This document shows positions 1 through 9,902 of a stretch of DNA of 64,000 nucleotides, piece after piece. The stretch spans positions 219,177,741-219,241,740 of the forward strand of contig CM041465.1 of the NCBI GenBank assembly GCA_023213395.1. The letters run 5' to 3'. The position numbers and the translations under genes are program-made. The notes beneath the pieces were generated by a model. That model was not told the origin of the DNA, did no database searches, and saw only the letters and a program-made list of their open reading frames with translations. The stretch's first letter is position 1. Every line of letters begins with the position of its first letter. Source of the stretch: Cycas panzhihuaensis. Its lineage: Eukaryota; Cycadophyta.

Positions 1-1045
1 CTCCACATAAGGGTAGAGGAGTAGGGGCAACAGGTGGCATGGTAGTATATAATACCTATGGAGTAGGTGGTGTTATACCAACATAGAGAGTGATCTATCC
101 TAGATAGGCAAGAGATAGTGATAGAGGAGAGGTGAGTAGGTAGATGGATAGGTAGAGGTATTGGTAGTGGTAGTAGGATCTAACCCACTCGATGATGACA
201 TGGAGATAGACCTAAAAGGAGGTCCAAAGGTTATAATACAAGAGCAGGGAGTGGTAGGGTTTCTTAAGCTAGTAGTTAATGTGGTTTCACCATCTCTAAA
301 TAGTATATATATAGTTGATTATTTGTGCTTAGATGGTATTTAATATTCCTACACTCCTTTAATAACTCTTTACTTTTGATTGTCTTAACATGTTTTAAGA
401 AGAAATAATTGACTATTGTATGATTATATGATAGGTGATGAGATGATTAGCGTCTTATTGATGAGGAGTACTTTTGATACCTTATTGTTATTTATGTACA
501 ACCTAGGTGAGCTTCCAATCTCATAAGAGGGAGATCCCAAGCTACTAGGTCCTCACACTTAGTATTTATCACCTAATATATAAGCTTGGGATATGCATCA
601 AGATCTAGAGGCATGGTTAGAAATATGAGAAGAATAGTTAAAGGTAATAGAGGACTAAAGGCAATACCTTTATAGAATGACCATCTTATAGGCAAGTGGA
701 CATGTGACCCCTTTAGTTAGCCAGAGTGTGGAGTAGGGCAGACATGGCCCTCACAAGAGGGAGAGATATCATACCTAATCCTATTTCTAAAAATATGATA
801 AAGTAGTTCTCAATGACCATCATAGGGATGATTCTTGACATGGAGAAGGAGGTTTGAGGGTGGGCTAAAAGGGTGGTATTCATCATTCTTTTCCTATAAA
901 TGTGCAGAACATGATTGTCTTTAACTTTTCTTTCCCCATGTCCCCCCTATGGGAAACAAACATGAATGAACCTAGATCTATATGTATGATTTTTATGTTT
1001 TGAATGTTTTTATTTTTTATTTTTTTTAAGGATGTTATTTACACC

Positions 1046-1187
1046 TTAGTTTATACTCATCACAGAGTGTTTAATTAGTCTATACTCATTATAGAGTGTT
1101 TAATTAGTTTATACTCATTATAGAGTGTGTGGTTAGCTTATACTCATTATGAAGTATTTAGTTAATTTATGCTCATTACAAAGTGTT
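1046..1187. repeat. Five tandem units of about 28 bp
   Basis: Five degenerate copies of a unit resembling TTTATACTCATTATAGAGTG plus a short spacer run head to tail. The same core returns at 17890-18120, 24070-24420, 27450-27500 and 28920-29060, always in the 3' tract of the Tat-type elements. Confidence 0.85.
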
Positions 1188-2808
1188 GTACCCAACTTAG
1201 AATGATAAGGCTAGAAGTGATGGTGCTCCAAAATATAAGAGACTAGAGAGTCATCATTAATATTTTGACTATGTGAGATGTTCTAGATAGTAATAGAGGA
1301 GAACTAAGACAACAATGTTAAAGCTTAAGCATGAAAGGAGCATAAATATAGTGAATGAACATGATAAGCACCAATAAGTTAAAAGAATATGACTTGGGAT
1401 TAGAAAAGAGATTAATCGGTCCATCATGGGATGGTAAGATATTAATTAAGACTCTTATGATAATAATATACTTGCTTTTAACTATTGGTTGCTTGAGGTA
1501 GGAACATGTTAGTGGAAATTAATACAATACCTTCTTGGTCACAAACAGACCATGTAGCAATAGATGGCCCCAAGTTACCTTAACTATCTCAATTAATATG
1601 TATGATCAATGCCATGATAAAAAGAGGATCAAACTTAAAGACAAAGTTATAGATGTAGGAATATTACAAGAATCACTCTACAAGGATATTATTGTAATAT
1701 AAGAGACTTAGCTTCGACTATAGGATGAGAAGGAGATAAGATCATGGTTAGGTATTCTTATCATGAGAGCACCTCCTAAATATAAACAAGGGTGAAAAGC
1801 TACTTAATGCTTAACATGTTTTAATCATAATTAAGGCCATAGTGGGCCTAAGCAACTAGATCTAAATGTTCTAAATGATGCACCCCAATAGACCTAAACT
1901 ACATTATTGTAGGTGGATATGAAATTGTTACATGACTTACTCTAAATACTAAGAGAGTAGAAATACAAAGGGATTTTTCTCTTTCTTAACTCACTAATTT
2001 CTTTTCCTTTTTGGTTGTTTACTTTCCTCTTTACTTCTACTACTATCTTAGATCATACCATATAATAGTTTAGACTAGGATTATATTAAACCAAGCTCAA
2101 TGAACCCACTTTCTGAATAATAGATAATCATCACTTCAACTACAATCATCACACAAGTTTTGCTAAGATATGATAAAAGAGAAGAAGTAACTAAACTCAG
2201 GTGCTCAATGATTGACTTACCTATGAAACATTATTACTTCTCAAACTACAAGAAGGATTACCTTTTCAATGAAACTAAGGAAATGAGAAGACATAAACTA
2301 AATCCTCAAAGGTTGAACCATGGGAGTTAGAAAGATCTCTAGACCAAATCATCTTTGAGTATTAAGGGATGGTAGCAGAATGAGTAACAAGCTTATAGAA
2401 TAATTGGGAGATATTAAAAACCATTCTAGCATGAAAGAGTAAGAGGCCAAATAAGTGCAAGTGGAATATTTATGAGCCTACTAAGATAGTTGTAATATTG
2501 CAAGAAAAAGAAGTAGGTCAAGATAAAAATCCATTGGTGAAAGACTCAAAAGTAAGATGTCTCACATAGTAGAAGTTGTCCATATAGACTTATATCTAGC
2601 TACTATATTAGTAGTTAAAGTTGGGGACCCCTTTCCTTAACAAGTATGAAACTCAAGAGGGAAGAGTGAGAGATTTTAGCAAGATAAACTACTTCAGTTG
2701 AAGGAAATGAGATGCATATGCATATGCCCAACAAATAATTCCTATGTCTTATAGCTAGAAAGTAATCTTACATGATTATTGGAAATGATATTTACATGTA
2801 AGAAAGCA

Positions 2809-2813
2809 TTAAG
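2809..2813. repeat. Target-site duplication of copia-1, left
   Basis: ttaag here matches ctaag at 16896-16900, with one transition between them. The pair fixes the outer ends of copia-1. Confidence 0.8.
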
Positions 2814-3121
2814 TAAAGTGAGTTAATACTACAAGGTCATAGTATTAGTTTATTATTCCTAAAAGGGTCTTAGGTGAACATTAAATTAGATCACTTAAGT
2901 GAAATACACTTTCATGTGCATTATATATAATGTCATCTCATTCAGGAAAACTCTAACCTTAATGGATCTCACTCATCAATATATAAAGTGACATCTCAAT
3001 GGAGGAAAATAATTCTTACCTCCCCATTATGAGAGCTCTTCTTACTCTCCATCTTTCTCTTGCTCCTCTTGTTTGCATTTATATTTAGTGGTGGCATTGC
3101 ATGCGAGATCATCCTTTTATA
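2814..3121 (+). repeat. Copia-1 5' LTR
   Basis: 308 bp, matching the 305-bp 3' LTR at 16591-16895 throughout, mostly with transition differences. The terminal TG has become TA. A TATA-like stretch (atatataaag, 2979-2988) and a pyrimidine-rich stretch near 3035-3080 are shared with the other copy and with 58050-58357. A primer site follows immediately. Confidence 0.9.
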
Positions 3122-3133
3122 TGGTATCAAAGT
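3122..3133 (+). other. Primer-binding site of copia-1 (initiator tRNA-Met type)
   Basis: tggtatcaaagt directly follows the 5' LTR. The usual plant copia primer site is TGGTATCAGAGC, complementary to the 3' end of initiator tRNA-Met; ten of twelve bases agree. Confidence 0.85.
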
Positions 3134-3315
3134 AAGCTTGCATCATATTCCTCACTTACACTTGTAAAGGAGCCATCCCTTCCTTCTCCCTCATAACCCA
3201 TGTAGTGAATGGAGATCGTATAAGCAGATTTAGAGATTTTTTTAGTTTGTATTATAATATATTTTGTATTATTTATTTTCCCTCTTTTTCTTTTATAGGT
3301 TTTGGAAGCATAATA

Positions 3316-3320
3316 CCAAA
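3316..3320. repeat. Target-site duplication of the gag-only element, left
   Basis: ccaaa pairs with ccaag at 9903-9907, with one difference. Confidence 0.75.
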
Positions 3321-3726
3321 TGTTGGGGTTAATTGTTATCACCCCACTCCCACCTTCCATCCAGGATTGCACACCTCAACTTCATCATTTTACACATGTG
3401 GGTGCTCAACATGTGTAGGCAAGTTTAAGGTAAGCTTATGTTAATTTAAGTTAAGTTTACTTTTATTTAAGTTTGTATTATTTTATTGTTATTTAAATTT
3501 TAGGGGTTGAGGAGTTTCCCTCCTCCCCCAAACTATATAATTTGAGGGGTGTGCAACCCTGGTGTCTTTAGACACCATCCATATTGGGAAATTTGTAAAG
3601 CTCTTTTCACTATAATGGATTGAATACAATGAGTTTTCAGTTTATGCAACAACAATGTAATGATGTATTGATTTTTGATTACTTAGTTTATGTTCTGCCT
3701 TGTTCTCCCACATTTTATTTCCTACA
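3321..3726 (+). repeat. 5' LTR of the gag-only element
   Basis: 406 bp, from TGTTGGGG to TTTCCTACA. It aligns along its full length with 9503-9902. It is unrelated in sequence to the copia-1 LTR it interrupts. Confidence 0.93.
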
Positions 3727-3728
3727 TT

Positions 3729-3740
3729 TTGTATCAGAGC
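3729..3740 (+). other. Primer-binding site (initiator tRNA-Met type)
   Basis: ttgtatcagagc starts two bases after the 5' LTR and matches TGGTATCAGAGC except near its 5' end. Confidence 0.85.
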
Positions 3741-4079
3741 TTAGTTTAGCTCTATTTTCTTTTCTTCATTTGGTATCAAAGCAGGTTTATGATCCATTAT
3801 TGAAGTTTTCTGTGAAGAAGAAGGAAGATTTATTGGCATTCTACAGTAGATATACTTACAAGCAAGAAATAGCAGAGTTTCTTATATTTTTATCAGAGAT
3901 TTGATTATTCTTGAAGATATACTTGTGATATAACAAATATATTTCAGATTTTCTTTAAATTGATACAGGTGCACAGTTGAAAAATAGCAAATATCAAGTT
4001 GTTATCACTCTATAAGAGGTTTTATCATCAAGTTTTATATGTTTTTGTTAATATTTGATATTTTTTCAAGCATATTTTA

Positions 4080-4515
4080 TCTATTATCTTATATTTTCTT
4101 AGATCTACACAGGACTTCAGCTACATGCAATATTTATACAAGTTTTCTTCAAGATCTGCTATATTTATTTTAGATTTGTATATATATTTTTAGATCTATT
4201 TATTTCAGTAATTATTTCACCATTTTTTGGTATATTTGTTTCAGATCTGCAACATTTAGTTTAGATCTGCTATAGTTCTCTTCAGATCTACTATATTTTT
4301 TTTAGATTTGCTTATTTCAATAATTATTTTACCATTTTCTGGTATATTTATTTCAGATCTATAATATTGGCTACAGATCTACCATATTTACTTTAAATTT
4401 ATAATATTCATTCAAGTTTTTCTCAAATCTATTATATTTTCTTTCATATCTATATTTTTTCATCATATATTTGACCATATTTTCAAGTATTTTTTAGATC
4501 TGCAAGTTTGTGGTG
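4080..4515. repeat. Degenerate AGATCT-containing repeats
   Basis: About ten copies of a T-rich unit built on 'tttcagatctgctatattta', spaced roughly 20-50 bp apart. They lie in the untranslated leader of the gag-only element. I see no coding potential between 3741 and 5000. Confidence 0.7.
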
Positions 4516-5115
4516 CATATTCAGCCTAATGAACTATATATTACTGTAGATCTATCTACTGGACGAATCTGTTTGAAAGTTTGAAGAAGATCTCATCTGT
4601 AAAATTCAACATGCTACAAGTTTGCTACAACTGTATTACCAGGTTCTTTAGTTTCATTTTCAGATTTAAACATATACATATCTTGATTCTTTGATATGTC
4701 TGCTCCAACATATTTAAAATATTTCAGATATAAATACATATACATTTTTTTTTTCTGATATACTTTCTTCAAAATATTTAAAAATTTTCTTGTCTTTAGT
4801 GTGGCTCTATTGTATGGCTATATTCTTCCATTAAATGTATTTTGACTATTATTATTTGAAGAAATTTTTTGTGATATACATATTGTATAAAGATTTTTTT
4901 TTTAACAAAAAAAAAACTCGACACTTTTGGAATAAACTCATAAAATAAACTACAGAAATTTGTTAGATACAAATATAATACTTTTTATTTTATTGATTTA
5001 TTTTCATCAATATATTTATAAATCTGGCATATATTCAAGGCAAGTCTTCCTCAACTTGCTTTGCCAAAAGTAGACAGAAAACCAGAAAAGCTGAAAAGCA
5101 AAGATGTTGTGATTG

Positions 5116-5859
5116 TTATTTGACTTTTTTCTCTTGCATTGCTTTTTCACATGCTTCATAGTATAGAAAATCATCCAAAATAGATGTCTTGTAATCATAA
5201 CTCTTGAAAATATTTAACATCTCTAGCCCTTGATTCAAAGGCCTTAAGGAATTTGGAAGGCACTTGCATAAGCATTCAGATTCCACAATTTTGTTGTAAA
5301 CAGATAATAGTTGCTTAAACTCTTCTTCAAGCTTTAGCATTGCTTTAGTAAGTAAGTTGTTTAAACTAGTAAGAAATCCATAACCCCTCTTGAAAATCAA
5401 AGCATATGATTCTAATAAACTGCCATCTAATATCTGAAGAAATTGGGTTAGTCTTTTACCATACAGTTTGCCAATAATTTTTAACATAAATGTGGTTCCT
5501 AAATCATCACATTCTGCCCTGGCAGCAACCTTAGATGCAGATTCATAACTAGCAATCCCAAGATCAACAGGTAGAGGTGTGTCATCTAAATCTACTTTTC
5601 TAAAGAAGTTAGTAATAACAGGTTGTTTAGATTGATTAGAAAGGGATTCCTAGGCAAACTTAGATTCTATTTTGGATTTGTTGTCAATACTCTATTCATT
5701 AAGTCTGGACCTAGTGCTGTGCCCCTGGGAGGTACTCTTTCTAGTAGGCTTGGTACTCTAATTGGCAATACAAATGCAAGTGCCAGCTAACTTAAATTCA
5801 TTATTATCTAATGTTACAAGTGGGGAAGATCCATGTCCACTGAATGACACTAGAGACAT
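5116..5859 (-). pseudogene. Captured EXO70A-like (exocyst subunit) gene fragment, possibly chimeric
   Basis: A minus-strand frame of 247 codons runs from an ATG at 5859 to a stop at 5116, broken only by three in-frame TAG codons in its first half. The 123 codons after Met 5487 are open. Residues 43-83 of that part contain LEEEFKQLL and LPNSLRP with the spacing I know from the N-terminal helical region of plant EXO70A proteins, which tether secretory vesicles at the plasma membrane. The upstream half (5488-5859) is serine-rich and does not match EXO70 as I know it, so it may come from another gene. It lies antisense inside an LTR element and covers only a small part of an EXO70 of about 630 residues, so it is a captured, dead fragment. 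Confidence 0.65.
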
Positions 5860-6023
5860 AACTTATTTGCTTACATAAATAATCTGCAAGAGACGCCTCC
5901 CTGTGCCATTTTTAGAATGATAAAGAAACACCATAATAGAAAAAAAAAACACACACACATTTGGCAAGGGTCGGAGACACATCCAAAATATATATATTTA
6001 TATATAAAAGAAAATTCATAAGA

Positions 6024-6405
6024 TTACAAATCTATTGATGCAGATGACGGGGAAGTTCTGCAAGCTTCCATCTGAATCCTCTTGTTGATACCCCATGACT
6101 CCATGTACCACCAGGAAACTTGATGGTCAATGTATTTTGTTGACATAGAAAATAGTTTAGAACATGCTTAAGGGGCAGCAAATTCCTTGTGAGAGCTTGT
6201 TTTATCAGTTTTTTCTTTTTCAGTATCGACACTTTCACCCTTCAATAGTTTGCTGATTTCAGTTGCACGTGAAGCTGCCGGTTGCTGATTAAGTATTTGT
6301 TGCATCATTAATGCTTGCTAAAATTGAAATTGTTGCATCACAATAGCCTGCTGCATCATTGAGACGTTAAGAGGTTATGGTGGAATCTATGAAACATTAA
6401 TGGCT
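6024..6405 (-). pseudogene. Captured Met/Gln-rich protein fragment, unrecognised
   Basis: A minus-strand frame runs from about 6405 to a stop near 6024. It is interrupted by a few TAA/TAG codons at positions that read as CAA/CAG with one C-to-T change. The first part is rich in methionine and glutamine, with repeated MMQQ and MQQ words. It is followed by a charged stretch (ISKLLKGE...DTEKEK) and a tail with tryptophans. A 'ttacag' just upstream looks like an acceptor splice site, so this may be a last exon. The composition recalls plant RNA-binding or splicing co-factors, but I cannot name the gene. It may belong with the neighbouring minus-strand fragments or be a separate capture. Confidence 0.45.
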
Positions 6406-6419
6406 GTAACCTCTGATCT

Positions 6420-6824
6420 TCACATATGACTTGAAAAAGGAATGCTATTCAAAGTCTGCTTTTCACACTGCCAGCATTTACACACATTACGCTCTAACTC
6501 AATTCGATCAACGACGTAGCTAACAATCCTATTGTGTGGATAGTCTATATTATTGCTCGTAAAGAACAGAGCTGGGCTCACAATAAATTTCATAGAAGTA
6601 GACTTGCAGCCATACCCTGAGTACCTGTCGCATGTGATTTTGAGCCAGAGAGTCTTCTCATCCACAGAGTATTTCTTAGTCTGCTCTTCCTAGGGCCGCA
6701 TCCTCCACGTCCAGCGATGATCCACGGCGATCTTCATGAGCACCCGCGTGCAGGGTGATGTGACGACAATAGCGTACTAGGGCGACACACAGATCTCCAC
6801 GAGCTCGGCGGTGGTGTAGCACAT
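6420..6824 (-). pseudogene. Captured small Cys-containing plant ORF, unrecognised
   Basis: A 134-codon minus-strand frame starts at an ATG at 6824 and ends at 6420. It is broken by two TAG codons, both after CCC, that read as CAG in the undamaged form. The open C-terminal 81 codons include ITCDRYSGYGC and a C-x-C-x-x-C cluster (CKCWQC) near the end. Base composition differs sharply from its surroundings: the stretch 6690-6830 is GC-rich and keeps many CpG sites, which are nearly absent elsewhere in the left 42 kb. That fits a piece of a host gene acquired by the element. I do not recognise the family. The SINE sits just upstream of the start codon. Confidence 0.5.
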
Positions 6825-6835
6825 TGACGGTGACA

Positions 6836-6855
6836 ATAATGCATTACATTGAGCC
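6836..6855. repeat. SINE target-site duplication, left
   Basis: ataatgcattacattgagcc is identical over 20 bases to 7170-7189. Confidence 0.95.
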
Positions 6856-7169
6856 TCATGGGGCTGGGTGGATTGGTAAGTTGTGGCGATTACCAAGGCG
6901 AGACCCAGGTTCAAAACCCATGAGTGCAAGTCACTTCACAGGGAAGTAGTCCGACCGGCGTCCGCTGCTGCAAAGATAGTAGGCCAACCAAAGTCCGTTG
7001 AGTATGTGCCAGTTGCACAATGGCGGTATGAACTCCAAGCGTAGCCAGTACAAAGGTGGTACAAAAACATGGATCCCAGGGGTCCCCCTTACTTCGAAAC
7101 TTTGTACCAAGGGTGGTTAGAGGTTCTCCTCTAGATATCAAAAAAAAAAAAAAAACAAAAAAAAAAAGG
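6856..7169 (+). mobile_element. tRNA-derived SINE
   Basis: A 314-bp insertion with the parts of a tRNA-derived SINE. There is a polymerase III A box (tgggtggattgg, 6865-6876) and a B box (ggttcaaaacc, 6908-6918) 31 bases further on that fits GGTTCRANNCC. A unique body follows, and an A-rich tail of about 30 bases ends at 7169. It is flanked by a perfect 20-bp direct repeat. SINEs are copied by LINE-encoded reverse transcriptase. The reading frames on this stretch are by-products of the SINE and not genes. Confidence 0.9.
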
Positions 7170-7189
7170 ATAATGCATTACATTGAGCC
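7170..7189. repeat. SINE target-site duplication, right
   Basis: Second copy of the 20-bp direct repeat, directly after the A tail. Confidence 0.95.
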
Positions 7190-8780
7190 CGAGCCTTTCG
7201 ATTCAAGCACCTTTTTTTTTATTATCGAATCCATAATTCTCCATAGCTGGTTTGGCGTTAACATCAGGGTTACAGCCTTGCGTCGACCCCTTTTTCTTAT
7301 TTTCCTTTTATTTATTTATATATATATATATAGCAATAAGTGTGCCCTTTTATTTTTATTATTTTTAATCATCAATTTTGATAATCGATTTCATTGTGTG
7401 CAAGTCGCCCTCTGCATAATCACGGCAATCGACAGCATTATTACGATTTGTTTATTTTCTATTTATTATTATTTTTATATAAAGTTTAAATTAATTTAAT
7501 TAAATTGAATAATTTTTGAATTGCAGGGTTTTAATAGGTGTTAGCCCCCTCACAACCTAAGCCCCTAGTTTTATACTATTCTCATGTGACCATTAACTAT
7601 TTCAAAAGGGGGTTTTTACTTTTATAAATCATTTTTCTTTTTAATTTTTTTTAATTTTTTATTTTATATAAGGTAATTGGCAAAGTTTTACTATAACTTC
7701 TCACTGGGTCATCGGTTTATGATGAAACTAGTTTCATTGCATCTAAAATTTTTTGCAGTATGATTTTGACTGGTCATATGACCCATTTGGACATAATTTG
7801 ACCTAGTTTCAGTTGATTTAAAGTCGATCGTTCATTTTTTAAGCTATTTTAAACTTTTTTATAAAATCACTTTTTCAACAGATTATACTTTATTACCAGG
7901 AGACTATTTTCTACCTGGATCTATTATACAGTAATCTTTAACAAACTTTATTACCATTTATTTATTTTATTTTTTAAGACTTATTTTAATCATTATTTTA
8001 ATCGTCCAAAGTGACATTTTAGTGTTTTTTAGTATTTTTAAAATATTTTTACATAAAAGTACTTGCTGTTATTTTTACTATAACTTTTCTGTTTTGTATC
8101 AGAATTTAGTTCTATTAGTTTCTTTGGGAAGCTGACTCACTCTTCTTTGATTTGAAACTATTTTTTATAAAATTTGAAGTGTTTTTACTAATTTTCAAAT
8201 CGATCAAAGTTGAGGTACTTAATAGCCTCTAATATGTCATTATTACATATTTTCATATATTATTTCTCAAATTTTTTCAATTGAAAAGATATTAAGCAGC
8301 TCTATAAGATATATTTAATCATTTTTATAGTATTCTATAAAGTTTTATAGTATTTTTATACTATTTTGAGCTCCCTTCTCCTATTAAACCTCAAAAGGAG
8401 GTCTATAAATTTGGTTCATCAAATATCAACTTGTAGGAATCCGTTTTCAAAACGGTCAATTCCATTGAATAGACATTTCATTAATCTCCATACTGGTAAA
8501 GTTTCATGCTATTCTGGCATCGTTTAGTATAGCTTCGAAGTTGTTAAACTTGGGTATTTAAGATACACTAACATTACCTTATTCTGACATTTTATTTTTC
8601 ATTTTCAAAGTTTATTTCATATTTACATATTTAAGAGGATATTTGTTACATTTAAATTTACATATATATTCATCATATTTCAAAGTTTATCTAAAATTAC
8701 ATCATATAAGTTTATTGCTTATTATCTTTTTTTTATTTAATAAAAGCAAACCCTTTATGTACTAAAGTTTTTTTGATAAA
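7190..8780 (+). other. AT-rich internal spacer of the gag-only element
   Basis: The first 250 bases still carry CpG sites and probably belong to the captured cargo, upstream of the minus-strand ORF at 6824. From about 7560 onward the tract is AT-rich leader DNA without an open frame, motif or repeat that I can name. Confidence 0.5.
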
Positions 8781-9509
8781 ATGACACAATTTCCTATATT
8801 CAATATGCAGAATTTTTCATAATGGTATAGGACTATGCAAGATTATTTTATTACACATGATCTTTGGAAATATTTGCAATATGAATGTGATCTTAGTATT
8901 AAAGAAAATTTTAGAAAGAATAATGAAGTCTTAGGATTATTATTTTGTACTATTCATGATGATGTCTTTTCTAAAATTTGTGACCTAACAATTTCTAAAT
9001 CCATATGGGATATATTGATTTCTACTTATGAGGGAGATACCCTCAATATATTTGATGTTGATTTTGTTGAGCATGTGAGATAAGTGCTAGAACAAGTGAT
9101 TTATAATAACACAAACAAGGAAGATTCCATTCAAATATATGATCAACTTGTTACACAAGAACCTGATCCTTCATTTGAGGAGGAGAATGAATCTTATGAT
9201 ATGACAGAGGAGAGTTATGATGATTTGACAGTTGTTCATAACATAAAGACTACAAAAGATAAAGTTTCAATTCTAGAAGTTAAAGTCAAAGTGGCAGCTA
9301 TTCATCTTTGTACAAATCAAGCTTCATTTACTTACAGCTTTTCTATAGCACTTCATGCTAAAGAGACATATTTTTTAAAGAGGATGAAGCAAGTTGATAA
9401 AGATCAAGTTAAAAGACAAAATTTTAAAGTTTTTTTCAAGTACAAATTTTATAAGTTCAAAGAGAAGATACAAGTGTTTGTGATGACCATTAAGGGGGAG
9501 AATGTTTAG
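8781..9509 (+). pseudogene. Copia-type gag of the gag-only element
   Basis: Gag proteins form the virus-like particle that packages element RNA. The frame starts at ATG 8781 and ends at 9509, with in-frame TAA codons at about 8820 and 9081. A 61-residue stretch in the middle shows the N-terminal pattern of plant copia gag: a W-Y-R-T-M segment, then HDLWKYL, then LLFCTIHDDVFSKI, then SKSIWDIL. The C-terminal half is acidic and then basic. I see no clear CCHC zinc knuckle. The polypurine tract and 3' LTR follow at once, so pol was not simply interrupted here; it is absent. Confidence 0.8.
9490..9502 (+). other. Polypurine tract of the gag-only element
   Basis: ttaagggggagaa abuts the TG of the 3' LTR. 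It is the expected primer for plus-strand DNA synthesis. Confidence 0.88.
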
Positions 9510-9902
9510 GTTAATTGTCATCACCCCACTCCCACCTTCTAACCAAGAGCGCACACCTCATCTTTTTACACATGTGGGTGCTCAACATGTATAGGTAAGT
9601 TTAAGGTAAGATTAGGTTAATTTGAGTTAAGTTTACTTTGAGTTAAGTCTATATTATTTTATTGTGATTTAAATTTTAGGCGTTGAGGAGTTTTCCTCCT
9701 CTCCCAAACTATATGATTTGAGGGGTGTACAACCTTGGTGTCTTTAAACACTACATATATTGGGAAATTTGTAAAGCTCTCTTCACTACAATGGATTGAA
9801 TATAAGGAGTTTTCAATTTATGCAACAACAATGCAATGATGTATTGATTTATGATTACTTAGTTTATGTTCTACCCTATTCTCCTGCATTTTATTTCCTA
9901 CA
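9503..9902 (+). repeat. 3' LTR of the gag-only element
   Basis: 400 bp, from TGTTTAGG to TTTCCTACA, aligned with 3321-3726. Most differences are transitions, plus a few short indels. Confidence 0.93.

Larger units (their letters stand above)
1..2813 (-). mobile_element. Element B (old Tat-type gypsy), 3' internal tract, left part
   Basis: This is a noncoding or badly decayed stretch of the oldest element. It pairs over its length with 25100-28900 inside element C: the purine-rich start, the TTTATACTCATTA repeats, the 'ctagagagtca' block near 1235/27570, and the 'aaggccatagtgggcc' block near 1830/28125 occur in the same order. It therefore lies between integrase and the 3' LTR of B, whose coding strand is minus. 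The first 350 bases hold a short + strand open stretch (161-343) that may be a scrap of an antisense extra ORF; I do not recognise the protein. The left end of B is outside the window. Confidence 0.6.
3321..9902 (+). mobile_element. Gag-only (TR-GAG-like) copia element with captured gene fragments
   Basis: A 6.6-kb LTR element with 406/400-bp LTRs, an initiator-Met primer site after the 5' LTR and a polypurine tract before the 3' LTR. The only element protein visible is a copia-type gag (8781-9509) lying directly against the polypurine tract. No protease, integrase, RT or RNase H is seen. The 5 kb between primer site and gag holds an AGATCT-rich repeat tract, minus-strand fragments of plant genes (about 5000-6830) and a SINE. 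This makes it a non-autonomous element that depended on a relative's pol. It is nested in the leader of copia-1. Confidence 0.88.

Noticed and set aside
1046-1187. A CRISPR-like array
   Set aside because: Units are directly adjacent, degenerate and without unique spacers of regular size, and the DNA is plant nuclear.
5116-5487. A working EXO70 gene
   Set aside because: It covers only a small piece of the protein, has no downstream domains, lies antisense inside an LTR element, and its upstream frame has stops.
6911-7141. A 76-codon minus-strand frame
   Set aside because: It lies wholly inside the SINE.
7056-7499. A 147-codon frame
   Set aside because: It starts in the SINE body, runs through the A tail (giving poly-lysine) and into AT-rich spacer.
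4900-7560. A Helitron or Pack-MULE as carrier of the gene fragments
   Set aside because: I could find no convincing terminal inverted repeats, flanking duplication, or TC/CTRR ends with a hairpin. It remains possible and is named as a refuting test for the capture finding.
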